DNA from: an uncultured Pseudohongiella sp.
GTDB lineage: Bacteria; Pseudomonadota; Gammaproteobacteria; Pseudomonadales; Pseudohongiellaceae
Direction of reading: 5' to 3'
DNA length: 64,000 nucleotides
Assembly (NCBI GenBank): GCA_951812965.1
Contig: OX638341.1
Location: forward strand, 2,834,438 to 2,898,437
Each line of letters begins with the position of its first letter. The stretch's first letter is position 1. The notes beneath the pieces were generated by a model, which had not been told where the DNA came from, ran no database searches, and saw only the letters and a program-made list of their open reading frames with translations. The position numbers and the translations under genes are program-made. Below are positions 18,071 through 27,625 of the stretch, one piece after another.

Positions 18071-18099
18071 ATTATCGGACCTGCCGTTACGGGCGGGAA
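18071..18099 (-). promoter_or_regulatory. Possible promoter of the Pro-His-Arg tRNA cluster
   Basis: GATAAT (18076-18071, minus) lies about ten bases before the tRNA-Pro 5' end, with a weak TTCCCG 17 bp further upstream. The position fits; the -35 is poor. Confidence 0.35.
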
Positions 18100-18162
18100 T
18101 GATACTTGCCGACCCTGTTCCAGTCAATTGGCGGCTGCCGGAAACGACGGGAGAAATCGAGC

Positions 18163-18972
18163 ATGGGCAAGAAGAAAAAGCACAAATCTCGGGATCGCAT
18201 GGATAACGATGCTTATCTCGCGGAACTCTTCCGCCTGCAAGGGGAACTGGTGAAGTTACAGACCTGGGTCAAGCACAAGGGACTGAAAGTCGTCGTCATT
18301 TTCGAGGGCCGCGACGCCGCGGGCAAAGGCGGTGTCATCAAGCGCATCATCGAGTACCTGAGCCCGAGAATCTGCCGGATAGTGGCCCTGCCCGCGCCTA
18401 CCGGGCGTGAAACCTCGCAATGGTACTTTCAGCGATACGTAGCCCATCTGCCGGCCGCCGGGGAAATGGTGCTGATGGACCGGAGCTGGTACAACCGCGC
18501 GGGCGTCGAACGGGTGATGGGGTTTTGCAGCGAAGCGGAATGCCTGGAATTCCTGTGGGAATGCCCGCGATTCGAGCGGATGCTGGTGCGCAGCGGAATC
18601 GTTCTGGTGAAATACTGGTTTTCGATTTCGGAAGAAGAGCAGGAAAAACGCTTCCTCGCCCGCGTCCACAATCCTCATAAACGCTGGAAACTGTCCCCGA
18701 TAGACCTCGAAGCGCGAGCGCGCTGGGACGATTATTCGCGAGCGAAGGACGAAATGTTCGCGCATTGCGACATCAAGGAGGCGCCCTGGCACGTGGTGAA
18801 CGCCGATGTGAAGGAACACGCGCGGCTCAATTGCATGCGCCACTTGCTGAGCCTGATTCCCTATGAGGATTTGTCCTCGGAGCAGATCGTCCTGCCAGAA
18901 CGCAGGAGCAGCGAAGAGTACCTGCGACCGCCGGTAAGCAGCCAGAAGTTCATTCCGGAGCACTATCCCTGA
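18163..18972 (+). CDS. ppk2: Polyphosphate kinase 2 family protein
   Basis: 269-residue cytoplasmic kinase using polyphosphate to phosphorylate nucleoside diphosphates (or GTP to make polyphosphate). The PPK2 P-loop is VVIFEGRDAAGKGGVIKRI, followed by PTGRETSQWYFQRYVAHLPAAGE and the lid/Walker B region LMDRSWYNRAGVERVMGF. The downstream VKYWFSISEEEQEKRF and WKLSPIDLEAR motifs also match. The start at 18163 (MGKKKKHKS, basic tail) is supported by GGGAG 9 bases upstream. Length fits class I PPK2. It converges on cysS with a 10-bp gap. Confidence 0.93.
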   Translation: MGKKKKHKSRDRMDNDAYLAELFRLQGELVKLQTWVKHKGLKVVVIFEGRDAAGKGGVIKRIIEYLSPRICRIVALPAPTGRETSQWYFQRYVAHLPAAGEMVLMDRSWYNRAGVERVMGFCSEAECLEFLWECPRFERMLVRSGIVLVKYWFSISEEEQEKRFLARVHNPHKRWKLSPIDLEARARWDDYSRAKDEMFAHCDIKEAPWHVVNADVKEHARLNCMRHLLSLIPYEDLSSEQIVLPERRSSEEYLRPPVSSQKFIPEHYP

Positions 18973-18982
18973 CGGCGAGGGA

Positions 18983-20383
18983 TCAGGACTCCGCTTTGAC
19001 CAGGCGCCAGCGCGAGCCGCCGACGCCGTCTTCCACGACTACGTTCATGGCGCTGAGCTGATCCCGGATCCGGTCGGCTTCCTTCCAGTTCTTCTCCTCG
19101 CGAGCCTGTTCCCGAGCTGCGATCAGCGATTCCACCCTTGCGGCGTCAATGTCCTCCGCGCCCGCGCCGCGCAGCCAGGTTTCCGGCTCGGCCTGCAGGA
19201 TGCCGAGCACGCCGCCGAGCTTGACCAGCAGCCGGCCGAGTTGTGCCGCGGCGCGCGTGTCCTCTCCTCCTTTCAGCCGATTGATTTCCCGGGCCAGGTC
19301 GAAAAGGACGCGGAAGGCCACCGGCGTATTGAAATCATCGTCCATGGCGGCGTTGAAGGCGCGCTCGAAACGGCTGTTGACCAGGGCTCTCGCTTTCGTT
19401 GTTTCGAGCCCCTGCAGCGCGGTGTACAGGCGCTTCAGCGCGCTTGCGGATCGGGCCAGCGCCCGCTCCGAATAATTCAGCGGGCTGCGGTAATGACTGG
19501 CAATGAGAAATTGCCGCACGACCTCGGCTTCGTGCCGGGACAATACGTCGCGGACGGTGAAAAAATTGCCGAGAGACTTGGACATTTTCTCATCGTCAAT
19601 CCGCAACGGCCCGTTGTGCATCCACAGATTCGCGAAGGGCTCGCCGGTGGCGGCGACCGATTGGGCGATCTCGTTTTCGTGATGGGGAAAGATCAGGTCG
19701 GAACCGCCGCCGTGAATATCAAAATGCTTGCCCAGGGTGCGGCAGGACATGGCCGAACATTCGATATGCCAGCCGGGCCGCCCGTAACCCCAGGGCGAAT
19801 CCCAGCCGACGCCTTCGTCGGGCGACGATTTCCACAAGGCAAAATCGCGCGGGTCGCGCTTCAGCTCGCCCGGATCGACCCGCGCGCCGCTGAGCAATTC
19901 ATCGAGATTCTTGTTCGACAGCCGCCCGTAATCGGGAAAACGCAGTACCGAAAAATAGACGTCGCCGTTTTCGGCGCGATAGGCGTAGCCTCCTTCCACC
20001 AGGATTTCGATCATGGCGATGATCTCGTCCATGTAGACCGTGGCGCGGGGTTCCTGATCCGGCGGCAATATGCCGAGCGCTCTTTCGTCCTCGTGCATGG
20101 CCTCGATGAAGCGTTCCGTCAGGTTGGAAAACAATTCTCCGTTTTCCTCGGCCCTGGCCAGAATCTTGTCGTCGATGTCGGTGATATTGCGAACATAGGT
20201 GACGTCGAATCCGCGCGAGCGCAGATAGCGCACGATGACGTCGAAAGCCATGAGGCAACGAGCGTGACCGAGGTGGCAATAGTCGTAGGTGGTGATTCCA
20301 CAGACATACATGCGCACCTTGCCAGGCTCGATCGGCCGGAATTCTTCCTTGCGGCCTGAAAATGTGTTGTAGATCGAAAGCAT
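18983..20383 (-). CDS. cysS: Cysteine--tRNA ligase
   Basis: 466-residue class I aminoacyl-tRNA synthetase charging tRNA-Cys. It shows YVCGITTYDYCHLGHARC (zinc ligand and HIGH-like motif), GWHIECSAMS with further zinc ligands, HHENEIAQS and the KMSKSLGNFFTVRD loop. The DALR/anticodon region is at the C-terminus (WKEADRIRDQLSAMNVVVED). The start MLSIYNTFSG at 20383 matches the family N-terminus; the frame is open upstream but would run into glnS. It lies 14 bp after the glnS stop and is probably co-transcribed with it. Confidence 0.97.
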   Translation of the reverse strand: MLSIYNTFSGRKEEFRPIEPGKVRMYVCGITTYDYCHLGHARCLMAFDVIVRYLRSRGFDVTYVRNITDIDDKILARAEENGELFSNLTERFIEAMHEDERALGILPPDQEPRATVYMDEIIAMIEILVEGGYAYRAENGDVYFSVLRFPDYGRLSNKNLDELLSGARVDPGELKRDPRDFALWKSSPDEGVGWDSPWGYGRPGWHIECSAMSCRTLGKHFDIHGGGSDLIFPHHENEIAQSVAATGEPFANLWMHNGPLRIDDEKMSKSLGNFFTVRDVLSRHEAEVVRQFLIASHYRSPLNYSERALARSASALKRLYTALQGLETTKARALVNSRFERAFNAAMDDDFNTPVAFRVLFDLAREINRLKGGEDTRAAAQLGRLLVKLGGVLGILQAEPETWLRGAGAEDIDAARVESLIAAREQAREEKNWKEADRIRDQLSAMNVVVEDGVGGSRWRLVKAES

Positions 20384-20397
20384 TGATGTAGCGCCAG

Positions 20398-22146
<1,749 letters not shown>

Positions 22147-22188
22147 GGCGCCCGGTTGGTGGTTCCATCCGCAGAATAAGTAATGACT

Positions 22189-22217
22189 TTTGTCGGTACG
22201 GGAAAGTGGCTATTATA
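22189..22217. promoter_or_regulatory. Divergent promoter region for glnS-cysS (minus) and ppiB-lpxH (plus)
   Basis: Minus strand: perfect TATAAT at 22217-22212, with only a weak -35. Plus strand: TTGTCG at 22189-22194 and TATTAT at 22211-22216, 16 bp apart. The two -10 elements overlap face to face, so the two transcripts may compete. Confidence 0.4.
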
Positions 22218-22290
22218 GCGGCCTTCCCGAGATCGCTTCATCCACCACCGGGCGCTGTCCGACGACAGTCCCGCAACCAGGGACAATTCC

Positions 22291-22794
22291 GTGATAGCGC
22301 TGCAAACCAACTTTGGAACCATTCGCATAGAACTCGACCACGATAAGGCGCCGGTCTCGGCGCGCAATTTCCAGGACTATGTCGAACAGGGATTCTACGA
22401 CGGCACCCTGTTTCACCGCGTAATCGACGATTTCATGATCCAGGGCGGTGGTTTTACTTCCGGGCTCAGCGGCAAACGCGGCAGCGCACCGATCAACAAC
22501 GAGGCAGACAACGGCCTGAAAAACCTGGCCGGCACGCTTGCCATGGCCAGAACTTCCGATCCGCATTCCGCCACCTCGCAATTTTTTATAAACATCAGCG
22601 ATAACGACTTTCTCAACCACCGTGATCGAACCCCCAACGGCTGGGGTTACGCGGTATTCGGCAAGGTTGTGGAAGGAATGGAAGTAGTCAACAAGATCAA
22701 GGGCTGCGCCACAACCGCCATGGCGGGCCACCGCGACGTGCCGGTCGAGGAAATCGTCATTGAATCGGCCAAAGTCGAATCCGGCGAAGGCTGA
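22291..22794 (+). CDS. ppiB: Peptidyl-prolyl cis-trans isomerase B (cytoplasmic cyclophilin)
   Basis: 167-residue cyclophilin that speeds proline isomerisation during folding. Family landmarks are [40 protein letters not shown] and [18 protein letters not shown]. There is no signal peptide, so it is the cytoplasmic form, unlike the exported cyclophilin at 45755-46315. The start is GTG with AGGGA upstream. The TGA stop is immediately followed by the lpxH ATG. Confidence 0.96.
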   Translation: MIALQTNFGTIRIELDHDKAPVSARNFQDYVEQGFYDGTLFHRVIDDFMIQGGGFTSGLSGKRGSAPINNEADNGLKNLAGTLAMARTSDPHSATSQFFINISDNDFLNHRDRTPNGWGYAVFGKVVEGMEVVNKIKGCATTAMAGHRDVPVEEIVIESAKVESGEG

Positions 22795-23562
22795 ATGGCG
22801 GCGCCGGCCGTGAAGGACGCTCCGGTCGTCCTCATTTCCGATCTGCACCTGCAGGAATCACGACCTGATATCACTCGCGCATTCGTCGATTTCATTGCCC
22901 GTATTCCGGCAGCCTGCCGGGAGTTTTTCATCCTCGGAGACTTGTTCGAACTGTGGATCGGCGACGATGCGGTATCGCCGCTGGCGAACGAGGTTGCAAC
23001 TTCTCTGAAATCGCTTGCCGGGCGCGGCGTAAACATATACCTCATGCACGGCAACCGAGATTTCCTCATCGGCGATGAATACGCCGCCCGCTGCGGCGGA
23101 AAGCTCATTTCCGAACCGTTCGAACTCGAAGTTGAAGGCGCAAGCTGGCTCTTGCTGCACGGCGATGCGCTTTGCACCGATGATGCCGCCTACATGGAAT
23201 TTCGCCGCATGGTTAGAAATCCGGCCTGGCAGCGGGAATTTCTCTCCCGGCCGCTCGCCGAACGCCAGGCCTGGGCCGACATGGCCCGGGAGCGGAGCCA
23301 GGCCGCCGCGGTAGACAAACCGGCGGAAATAATGGACGTCAACCACGGCGCCGTGCTCGAACTGATCCGCGCCAGCGGCCATCATCGCATTCTGCACGGA
23401 CACACCCACCGGCCCGCGGTGCACGAACTGCACGATGCCGGACCATCGCCCGCAGAGCCGGCTACGCGCGTCGTCCTCGGCGACTGGGACCGCAACGGCT
23501 GGTACGCCACCATCGACGGCGCCGAGTTCACATTGCAGAATTTCCCCATTCCGGGCTCCTAG
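22795..23562 (+). CDS. lpxH: UDP-2,3-diacylglucosamine diphosphatase
   Basis: 255-residue metallophosphoesterase hydrolysing UDP-2,3-diacylglucosamine to lipid X and UMP in lipid A synthesis, peripheral at the inner membrane. The complete metal-binding set is present: LISDLHL, ILGDLFELWIGDD, LMHGNRDFLIG, LLHGDALC and ILHGHTHRPAVH. It directly abuts ppiB, an arrangement also seen in Pseudomonas. The C-terminus is slightly longer than E. coli LpxH. Confidence 0.96.
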   Translation: MAAPAVKDAPVVLISDLHLQESRPDITRAFVDFIARIPAACREFFILGDLFELWIGDDAVSPLANEVATSLKSLAGRGVNIYLMHGNRDFLIGDEYAARCGGKLISEPFELEVEGASWLLLHGDALCTDDAAYMEFRRMVRNPAWQREFLSRPLAERQAWADMARERSQAAAVDKPAEIMDVNHGAVLELIRASGHHRILHGHTHRPAVHELHDAGPSPAEPATRVVLGDWDRNGWYATIDGAEFTLQNFPIPGS

Positions 23563-23565
23563 TCG

Positions 23566-23594
23566 TTGCGAGCTGTAATCTTTTCGATTACACT
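23566..23594 (+). promoter_or_regulatory. higBA promoter with embedded operator
   Basis: TTGCGA (23566-23571) and TACACT (23589-23594) are 17 bp apart. Between and over the -10 lies a perfect inverted repeat, TGTAATC-ttttc-GATTACA (23574-23592). A HigA-type antitoxin binding there would block RNA polymerase; this is inferred from the geometry and from known autoregulation in the family. Confidence 0.65.
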
Positions 23595-23600
23595 ATCCAA

Positions 23601-23891
23601 ATGATCCGTAGATTTCGCCACAAGGGACTGAAGCGATTTTTCGCCGACCCGCGCTATACCGACAAGCGAGAAATAAATACGGAAACGGAACCGCGGCTTA
23701 TCGTAATTCTCGATGCGCTGGACGTAATTGAAACAGCAGAAGAAATGGATATTGCAGGACTGTATTTCCACAAACTGAAAGGCGCCAGGAAGAACGAATA
23801 CAGCGTTCGTGTTACCGCAAACTGGCGGATTACCTGGAAGATGGAAGGTGAGAACGTAATCGACGTGAACCTGGAGGATTATCACTATTGA
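23601..23891 (+). CDS. higB: HigB-type (RelE superfamily) mRNA-interferase toxin
   Basis: 96-residue basic toxin expected to cleave mRNA at the ribosome. It shows the family opening IRRFRHKGLKRFF, then INTETEPRLIVILDALD, LYFHKLKGARKNEYSVRVTANWRITWKMEG and a C-terminal VDVNLEDYH-like VIDVNLEDYHY. Toxin-before-antitoxin order is characteristic of higBA. The stop overlaps the antitoxin start by 4 bp (TTGA). Confidence 0.92.
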   Translation: MIRRFRHKGLKRFFADPRYTDKREINTETEPRLIVILDALDVIETAEEMDIAGLYFHKLKGARKNEYSVRVTANWRITWKMEGENVIDVNLEDYHY

Positions 23892-24178
23892 ACCGCAAAC
23901 CTTCACACCCGGGAGCGCTGATCCGAAACGTAATCCTGCCCGAAACCGGACTTTCCGTCAGTTCGCTCGCTGAGCGTTGCGGCGTCGCGCGCAACACCAT
24001 GTCAAAAGTCGTAAATGAGCGAGGCGACGTTACTGGAGATCTGGCGATTCGCCTGAGTCGCGTGCTCGGCAGCACGCCCCAGTTCTGGCTGGCAATGCAG
24101 GCGAAACTGAAATTCTGGCAACTGGAGCAAAAGAACGGCCGAATCTACAGCCAGATGAAACGAGTCAGGACGGGCTGA
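23888..24178 (+). CDS. higA: HigA-type antitoxin, HTH-XRE
   Basis: 96-residue DNA-binding antitoxin. It starts NRKPSHPGALIRNVILPETGLSVSSLAERCGVARNTMSKVVNER, an HTH of the HigA/VapI type, followed by TGDLAIRLSRVLGSTPQFWLAMQAKLKFWQ. The start is TTG at 23888, embedded in the higB stop. It should bind HigB and the palindrome upstream of higB. Confidence 0.92.
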   Translation: MNRKPSHPGALIRNVILPETGLSVSSLAERCGVARNTMSKVVNERGDVTGDLAIRLSRVLGSTPQFWLAMQAKLKFWQLEQKNGRIYSQMKRVRTG

Positions 24179-24186
24179 CGAAACGA

Positions 24187-24660
24187 TCAGTAAAGATTGG
24201 TCTTCATCGCGGTGCGCCGGATTGGGGCAATGTAGCGGTCGAAATGGGCTTCGGCCAGGCGCAGCAATTCTTCTTCGATCTGGACGGAAAGCTCCAGCAA
24301 GTCAATATCCGCATATTCCGGCAACCTGCGCACGCCGAAACTGTCGAGCTCGACGATGTCTTCAAGGCCTTTCTTGAGCAGATTGTGCAGCCAGCAATAC
24401 GGCGACTGCCGCGGATTGTAGGGTATGCGCAGGCGGCGCAGGCCGGCCTGCAAGCGATCCGGTGCGCCGATGCTGAAGCGGGCCTTAAGAATCTGGATAT
24501 TCAGGTGTTCGATACGCGCAAGCACGGCGCTTTTGGCGACGCCGTCATAGCTGTTCCAGTGGATGACTTCAATAGCGTAGCGCTTGCAGCCGCGACATAC
24601 GCGATCCCCCAGCGACGTGGTGGAACAGATACCTATACAAGGCGTTTTAACGTCTTTCAT
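24187..24660 (-). CDS. DUF1289 family protein
   Basis: 157-residue protein opening with a DUF1289 motif: MKDVKTPCIGICSTTSLGDRVCRGCKRYAIEVIHW, with four cysteines in a C-x3-C...C-x2-C pattern that suggests a metal or Fe-S site. The longer C-terminal part has no function I recognise (acidic, includes LLRLAEAHFDRYIAP). Start at 24660 is favoured by the motif position; a start at 24699 would add 13 residues. It converges on higA with an 8-bp gap. Confidence 0.82.
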   Translation of the reverse strand: MKDVKTPCIGICSTTSLGDRVCRGCKRYAIEVIHWNSYDGVAKSAVLARIEHLNIQILKARFSIGAPDRLQAGLRRLRIPYNPRQSPYCWLHNLLKKGLEDIVELDSFGVRRLPEYADIDLLELSVQIEEELLRLAEAHFDRYIAPIRRTAMKTNLY

Positions 24661-24714
24661 GGCGGGCCGGAAGGGTTTTGCAAGAGCATTGTACATCATC
24701 GCGGCAGACCTGCC

Positions 24715-24743
24715 TTAACTGGATTTTGGCGCCCGAATACACT
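24715..24743 (+). promoter_or_regulatory. Possible acnB promoter
   Basis: TTAACT (24715-24720) and TACACT (24738-24743) with a 17-bp spacer. This would give a leader of ~160 nt before acnB. Confidence 0.4.
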
Positions 24744-24910
24744 AAAATAGCGGCCGTTTCGGTGGAAACCGGACCCCGCGAAACATTCTGTTCCGCGCCT
24801 CACTTTCGCACCGTTTCAAGCTCGTCCCACTGCGGATCCGCGGCGGCGCGGCCATGACATTGAAGCCATGCGGCTCTGCCCTCGAAACAACTGAAGAGGA
24901 AATCGGTTTG

Positions 24911-27502
24911 TTGCAAGAATATCGAAAGCATGTCGCCGAGCGGGCCGAACTGGGAATCGTTCCCCTGCCCCTGTCCGCCCGTCAGGTCGCCGATCTCGTG
25001 GAACTGTTGAAGAACCCCCCGGCCGGAGAAGAAGAGTTTCTGCTCGACCTGATTTCCAACCGGGTGCCCCCCGGCGTAGATGAAGCGGCCTACGTCAAGG
25101 CAGGCTTTCTTTCGGCGGTAGCCCGCGGTGAAGTGGAATCGCCGTTGATCGATCGCGCCAGAGCGGTGGATCTGCTCGGCACGATGCTTGGCGGTTATAA
25201 CGTATCGACCCTGGTCGAACTGCTGGACGATGCCGAAATGGCATCGGCCGCCGCGGATGAATTGAGCCGAATCCTGCTGATATTCGACGCCTTTCACGAT
25301 GTCGAGGAACGCGCCAATAAAGGCAATGAGCACGCCCGCCGCGTATTGCAAAGCTGGGCCGACGCCGAATGGTTCACTTCGCGCCCGCCATTGCCGGAAA
25401 AGCTCACCTTGATCGTGTTCAAGGTTCCCGGCGAAACCAACACCGACGACCTCTCCCCAGCCCAGGACGCCTGGTCGCGGCCCGATATTCCGCTACACGC
25501 CCTGGCCATGTACAAGAACCCGCGCGAAGGCGTCACCAACGCGTTGGAGCAGATCAACGAACTCGAAAAAAGCGGCCATCCGGTAGTACTGGTCGGCGAT
25601 GTAATGGGCACGGGCTCATCGCGAAAGTCCGCCACCAATTCGGTGCTCTGGCATATCGGCGACGACGTTCCTCATATTCCGAACAAGCGCTCCGGCGGGG
25701 TATGCATCGGCGGCAAGATGGCGCCGATTTTCTTCAACACCATGGAAGACGCCGGCGCCCTGCCCCTCGAATGCGACGTCGACAAGCTCAACACCGGCGA
25801 CGTCATCGACATCGATGCCCATGCGGGCACGATTCACGATCACGCCAGCGGCGAACTGCTGGCGAACTTCGCACTCAAAACCGAAGTGCTGCTCGACGAA
25901 GTCCAGGCCGGCGGCAGGATTCCGCTGATCATCGGACGGGGGCTGACAACTCGCGCCCGCGCGGCGCTCGACTTGCCACCGAGCGATGTTTTCCGCTCGC
26001 CGGTAACCGGCCAGGATACGGACAAGGGTTTTACCCTGGCCCAGAAGATGGTCGGCCAGGCCTGCGGCGTCAAAGGCGTGCGCCCGGGCAGTTATTGCGA
26101 ACCGCATATGACTACCGTCGGCAGCCAGGACACTACCGGCCCGATGACCCGCGACGAATTAAAGGATCTGGCCTGCCTCGGCTTTTCCGCCGATCTGGTG
26201 ATGCAGTCCTTCTGCCACACCGCGGCGTATCCCAAGCCCGTGGATATCGAAACCCAGCATTCTCTGCCGAATTTCTTCCAGACTCGGGGCGGCGTATCCC
26301 TGCGCCCCGGCGACGGCATTATCCATAGCTGGATGAACCGAATGTTGCTGCCGGACACCGTCGGCACCGGCGGCGACTCGCATACCCGCTTTCCCATCGG
26401 CATTTCCTTCCCGGCCGGCTCGGGCCTGGTCGCTTTCGCCGCCGCCACCGGCGTCATGCCGCTGGATATGCCGGAATCCGTGCTGGTACGCTTTTCGGGC
26501 GAAATGCAGCCGGGCATCACCTTGCGCGATCTGGTCAATGCGATTCCCTATGCGGCGCTGCAATCCGGCGACCTGACAGTCGCCAAGAAAGGCAAGAAAA
26601 ACATCTTCTCCGGCCGCGTGCTGGAAATCGAAGGGCTGCCCAAACTGAAAGTGGAACAGGCATTCGAGATTTCCGACGCCTCTGCCGAACGATCCGCCGG
26701 CGGCTGCACGATCCTGCTCGACGAGGAGCCGATCGTCGAATATCTCAAGTCGAACATTACCTTGTTGCGCTGGATGATCGACAACCATTACGGTGACACG
26801 CGCACACTCGAACGGCGCGCGCGACAGATGGAGGAATGGCTGGAGATTCCGGTATTGATGCAGCCCGATCCGGACGCCGAGTACCACAAGGTGCTCGAGA
26901 TCGACCTGAACGAGATCACCGAGCCCTTGCTCGCCTGCCCCAACGACCCCGACGACATCAAGCCGCTATCGGAAGTGGCGGGAACGCAGATCGACGAAGT
27001 ATTCATCGGCTCCTGCATGACCAATATCGGCCATTTCCGCGCCGCCGCCGAGGTATTGCAACAGGTCCAACCGCCATTGCCGACCCGGCTCTGGATCGCG
27101 CCGCCCACCAAGATGGACGAACACCAGTTGATCAGCGAGGGCGTCTACAGCATTTTCGGCGTTTCCGGCGCGCGCACGGAACTGCCGGGCTGCTCGCTGT
27201 GCATGGGCAACCAGGCCCGTGTGGCGCCCAATTCGACAGTTGTCTCGACTTCGACCCGCAACTTCCCCAACCGGCTGGGGCAAGGAGCGAACGTGTTTCT
27301 CGCTTCCTCGGAACTGTCGGCAGTCAGCGCGGCGCTCGGCAAAATTCCTACCATGGAAGAATACATGGCCCACATGAAGCCGATCGACACCATGGCGGAC
27401 AATATCTATCGCTATCTCAACTTCAACGAGATCGAATCGTTCATGGAAGCGGCGGACCGAGCCAAGTCGATTCCCCTGACCAACATCGCCGAAGTGGCCT
27501 AG
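24911..27502 (+). CDS. acnB: Aconitate hydratase B
   Basis: 863-residue [4Fe-4S] enzyme interconverting citrate and isocitrate (and 2-methylcitrate products in many bacteria) in the TCA cycle. The N-terminus LQEYRKHVAERAELG...LVELLKNPPAGEEEFLLDL matches AcnB, so the start is TTG at 24911 (or 24908), with GAGGA 7-10 bases before it, not the ATG at 24854. The HEAT-like domain comes first, then the swivel domain and the catalytic domains. Cluster ligands are in SFCHTAAYP, FIGSCMTNIGHFR and LPGCSLCMGNQ. Length equals E. coli AcnB within two residues. Confidence 0.97.
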   Translation: MQEYRKHVAERAELGIVPLPLSARQVADLVELLKNPPAGEEEFLLDLISNRVPPGVDEAAYVKAGFLSAVARGEVESPLIDRARAVDLLGTMLGGYNVSTLVELLDDAEMASAAADELSRILLIFDAFHDVEERANKGNEHARRVLQSWADAEWFTSRPPLPEKLTLIVFKVPGETNTDDLSPAQDAWSRPDIPLHALAMYKNPREGVTNALEQINELEKSGHPVVLVGDVMGTGSSRKSATNSVLWHIGDDVPHIPNKRSGGVCIGGKMAPIFFNTMEDAGALPLECDVDKLNTGDVIDIDAHAGTIHDHASGELLANFALKTEVLLDEVQAGGRIPLIIGRGLTTRARAALDLPPSDVFRSPVTGQDTDKGFTLAQKMVGQACGVKGVRPGSYCEPHMTTVGSQDTTGPMTRDELKDLACLGFSADLVMQSFCHTAAYPKPVDIETQHSLPNFFQTRGGVSLRPGDGIIHSWMNRMLLPDTVGTGGDSHTRFPIGISFPAGSGLVAFAAATGVMPLDMPESVLVRFSGEMQPGITLRDLVNAIPYAALQSGDLTVAKKGKKNIFSGRVLEIEGLPKLKVEQAFEISDASAERSAGGCTILLDEEPIVEYLKSNITLLRWMIDNHYGDTRTLERRARQMEEWLEIPVLMQPDPDAEYHKVLEIDLNEITEPLLACPNDPDDIKPLSEVAGTQIDEVFIGSCMTNIGHFRAAAEVLQQVQPPLPTRLWIAPPTKMDEHQLISEGVYSIFGVSGARTELPGCSLCMGNQARVAPNSTVVSTSTRNFPNRLGQGANVFLASSELSAVSAALGKIPTMEEYMAHMKPIDTMADNIYRYLNFNEIESFMEAADRAKSIPLTNIAEVA

Positions 27503-27531
27503 GGGTCAATCTGCACGATCCCGGACAATAT

Positions 27532-27611
27532 GTAGGGGCGAGGCATGCGTCGCCCGCCGGGGTCCGAAATCGAATCAGGCAAAATTCGGGCGAGGCATGC
27601 CTCGCCCCTAC
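27532..27611. repeat. Palindromic element copy 4 (full unit)
   Basis: Arms at 27532-27555 (GAGGCATGCGTCGCCC, one base off the palindrome) and 27588-27611, with a 32-bp spacer whose reverse complement resembles the spacers of copies 3, 6 and 9, so it is inverted relative to them. It sits between the converging acnB and pepN genes. Confidence 0.93.
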
Positions 27612-27625
27612 GTTTATCTAAACAC

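Noticed and set aside
24854-24910. ATG at 24854 as the acnB start
   Set aside because: It adds 19 residues not found in AcnB. The TTG at 24911 aligns with the family N-terminus and has GAGGA upstream.
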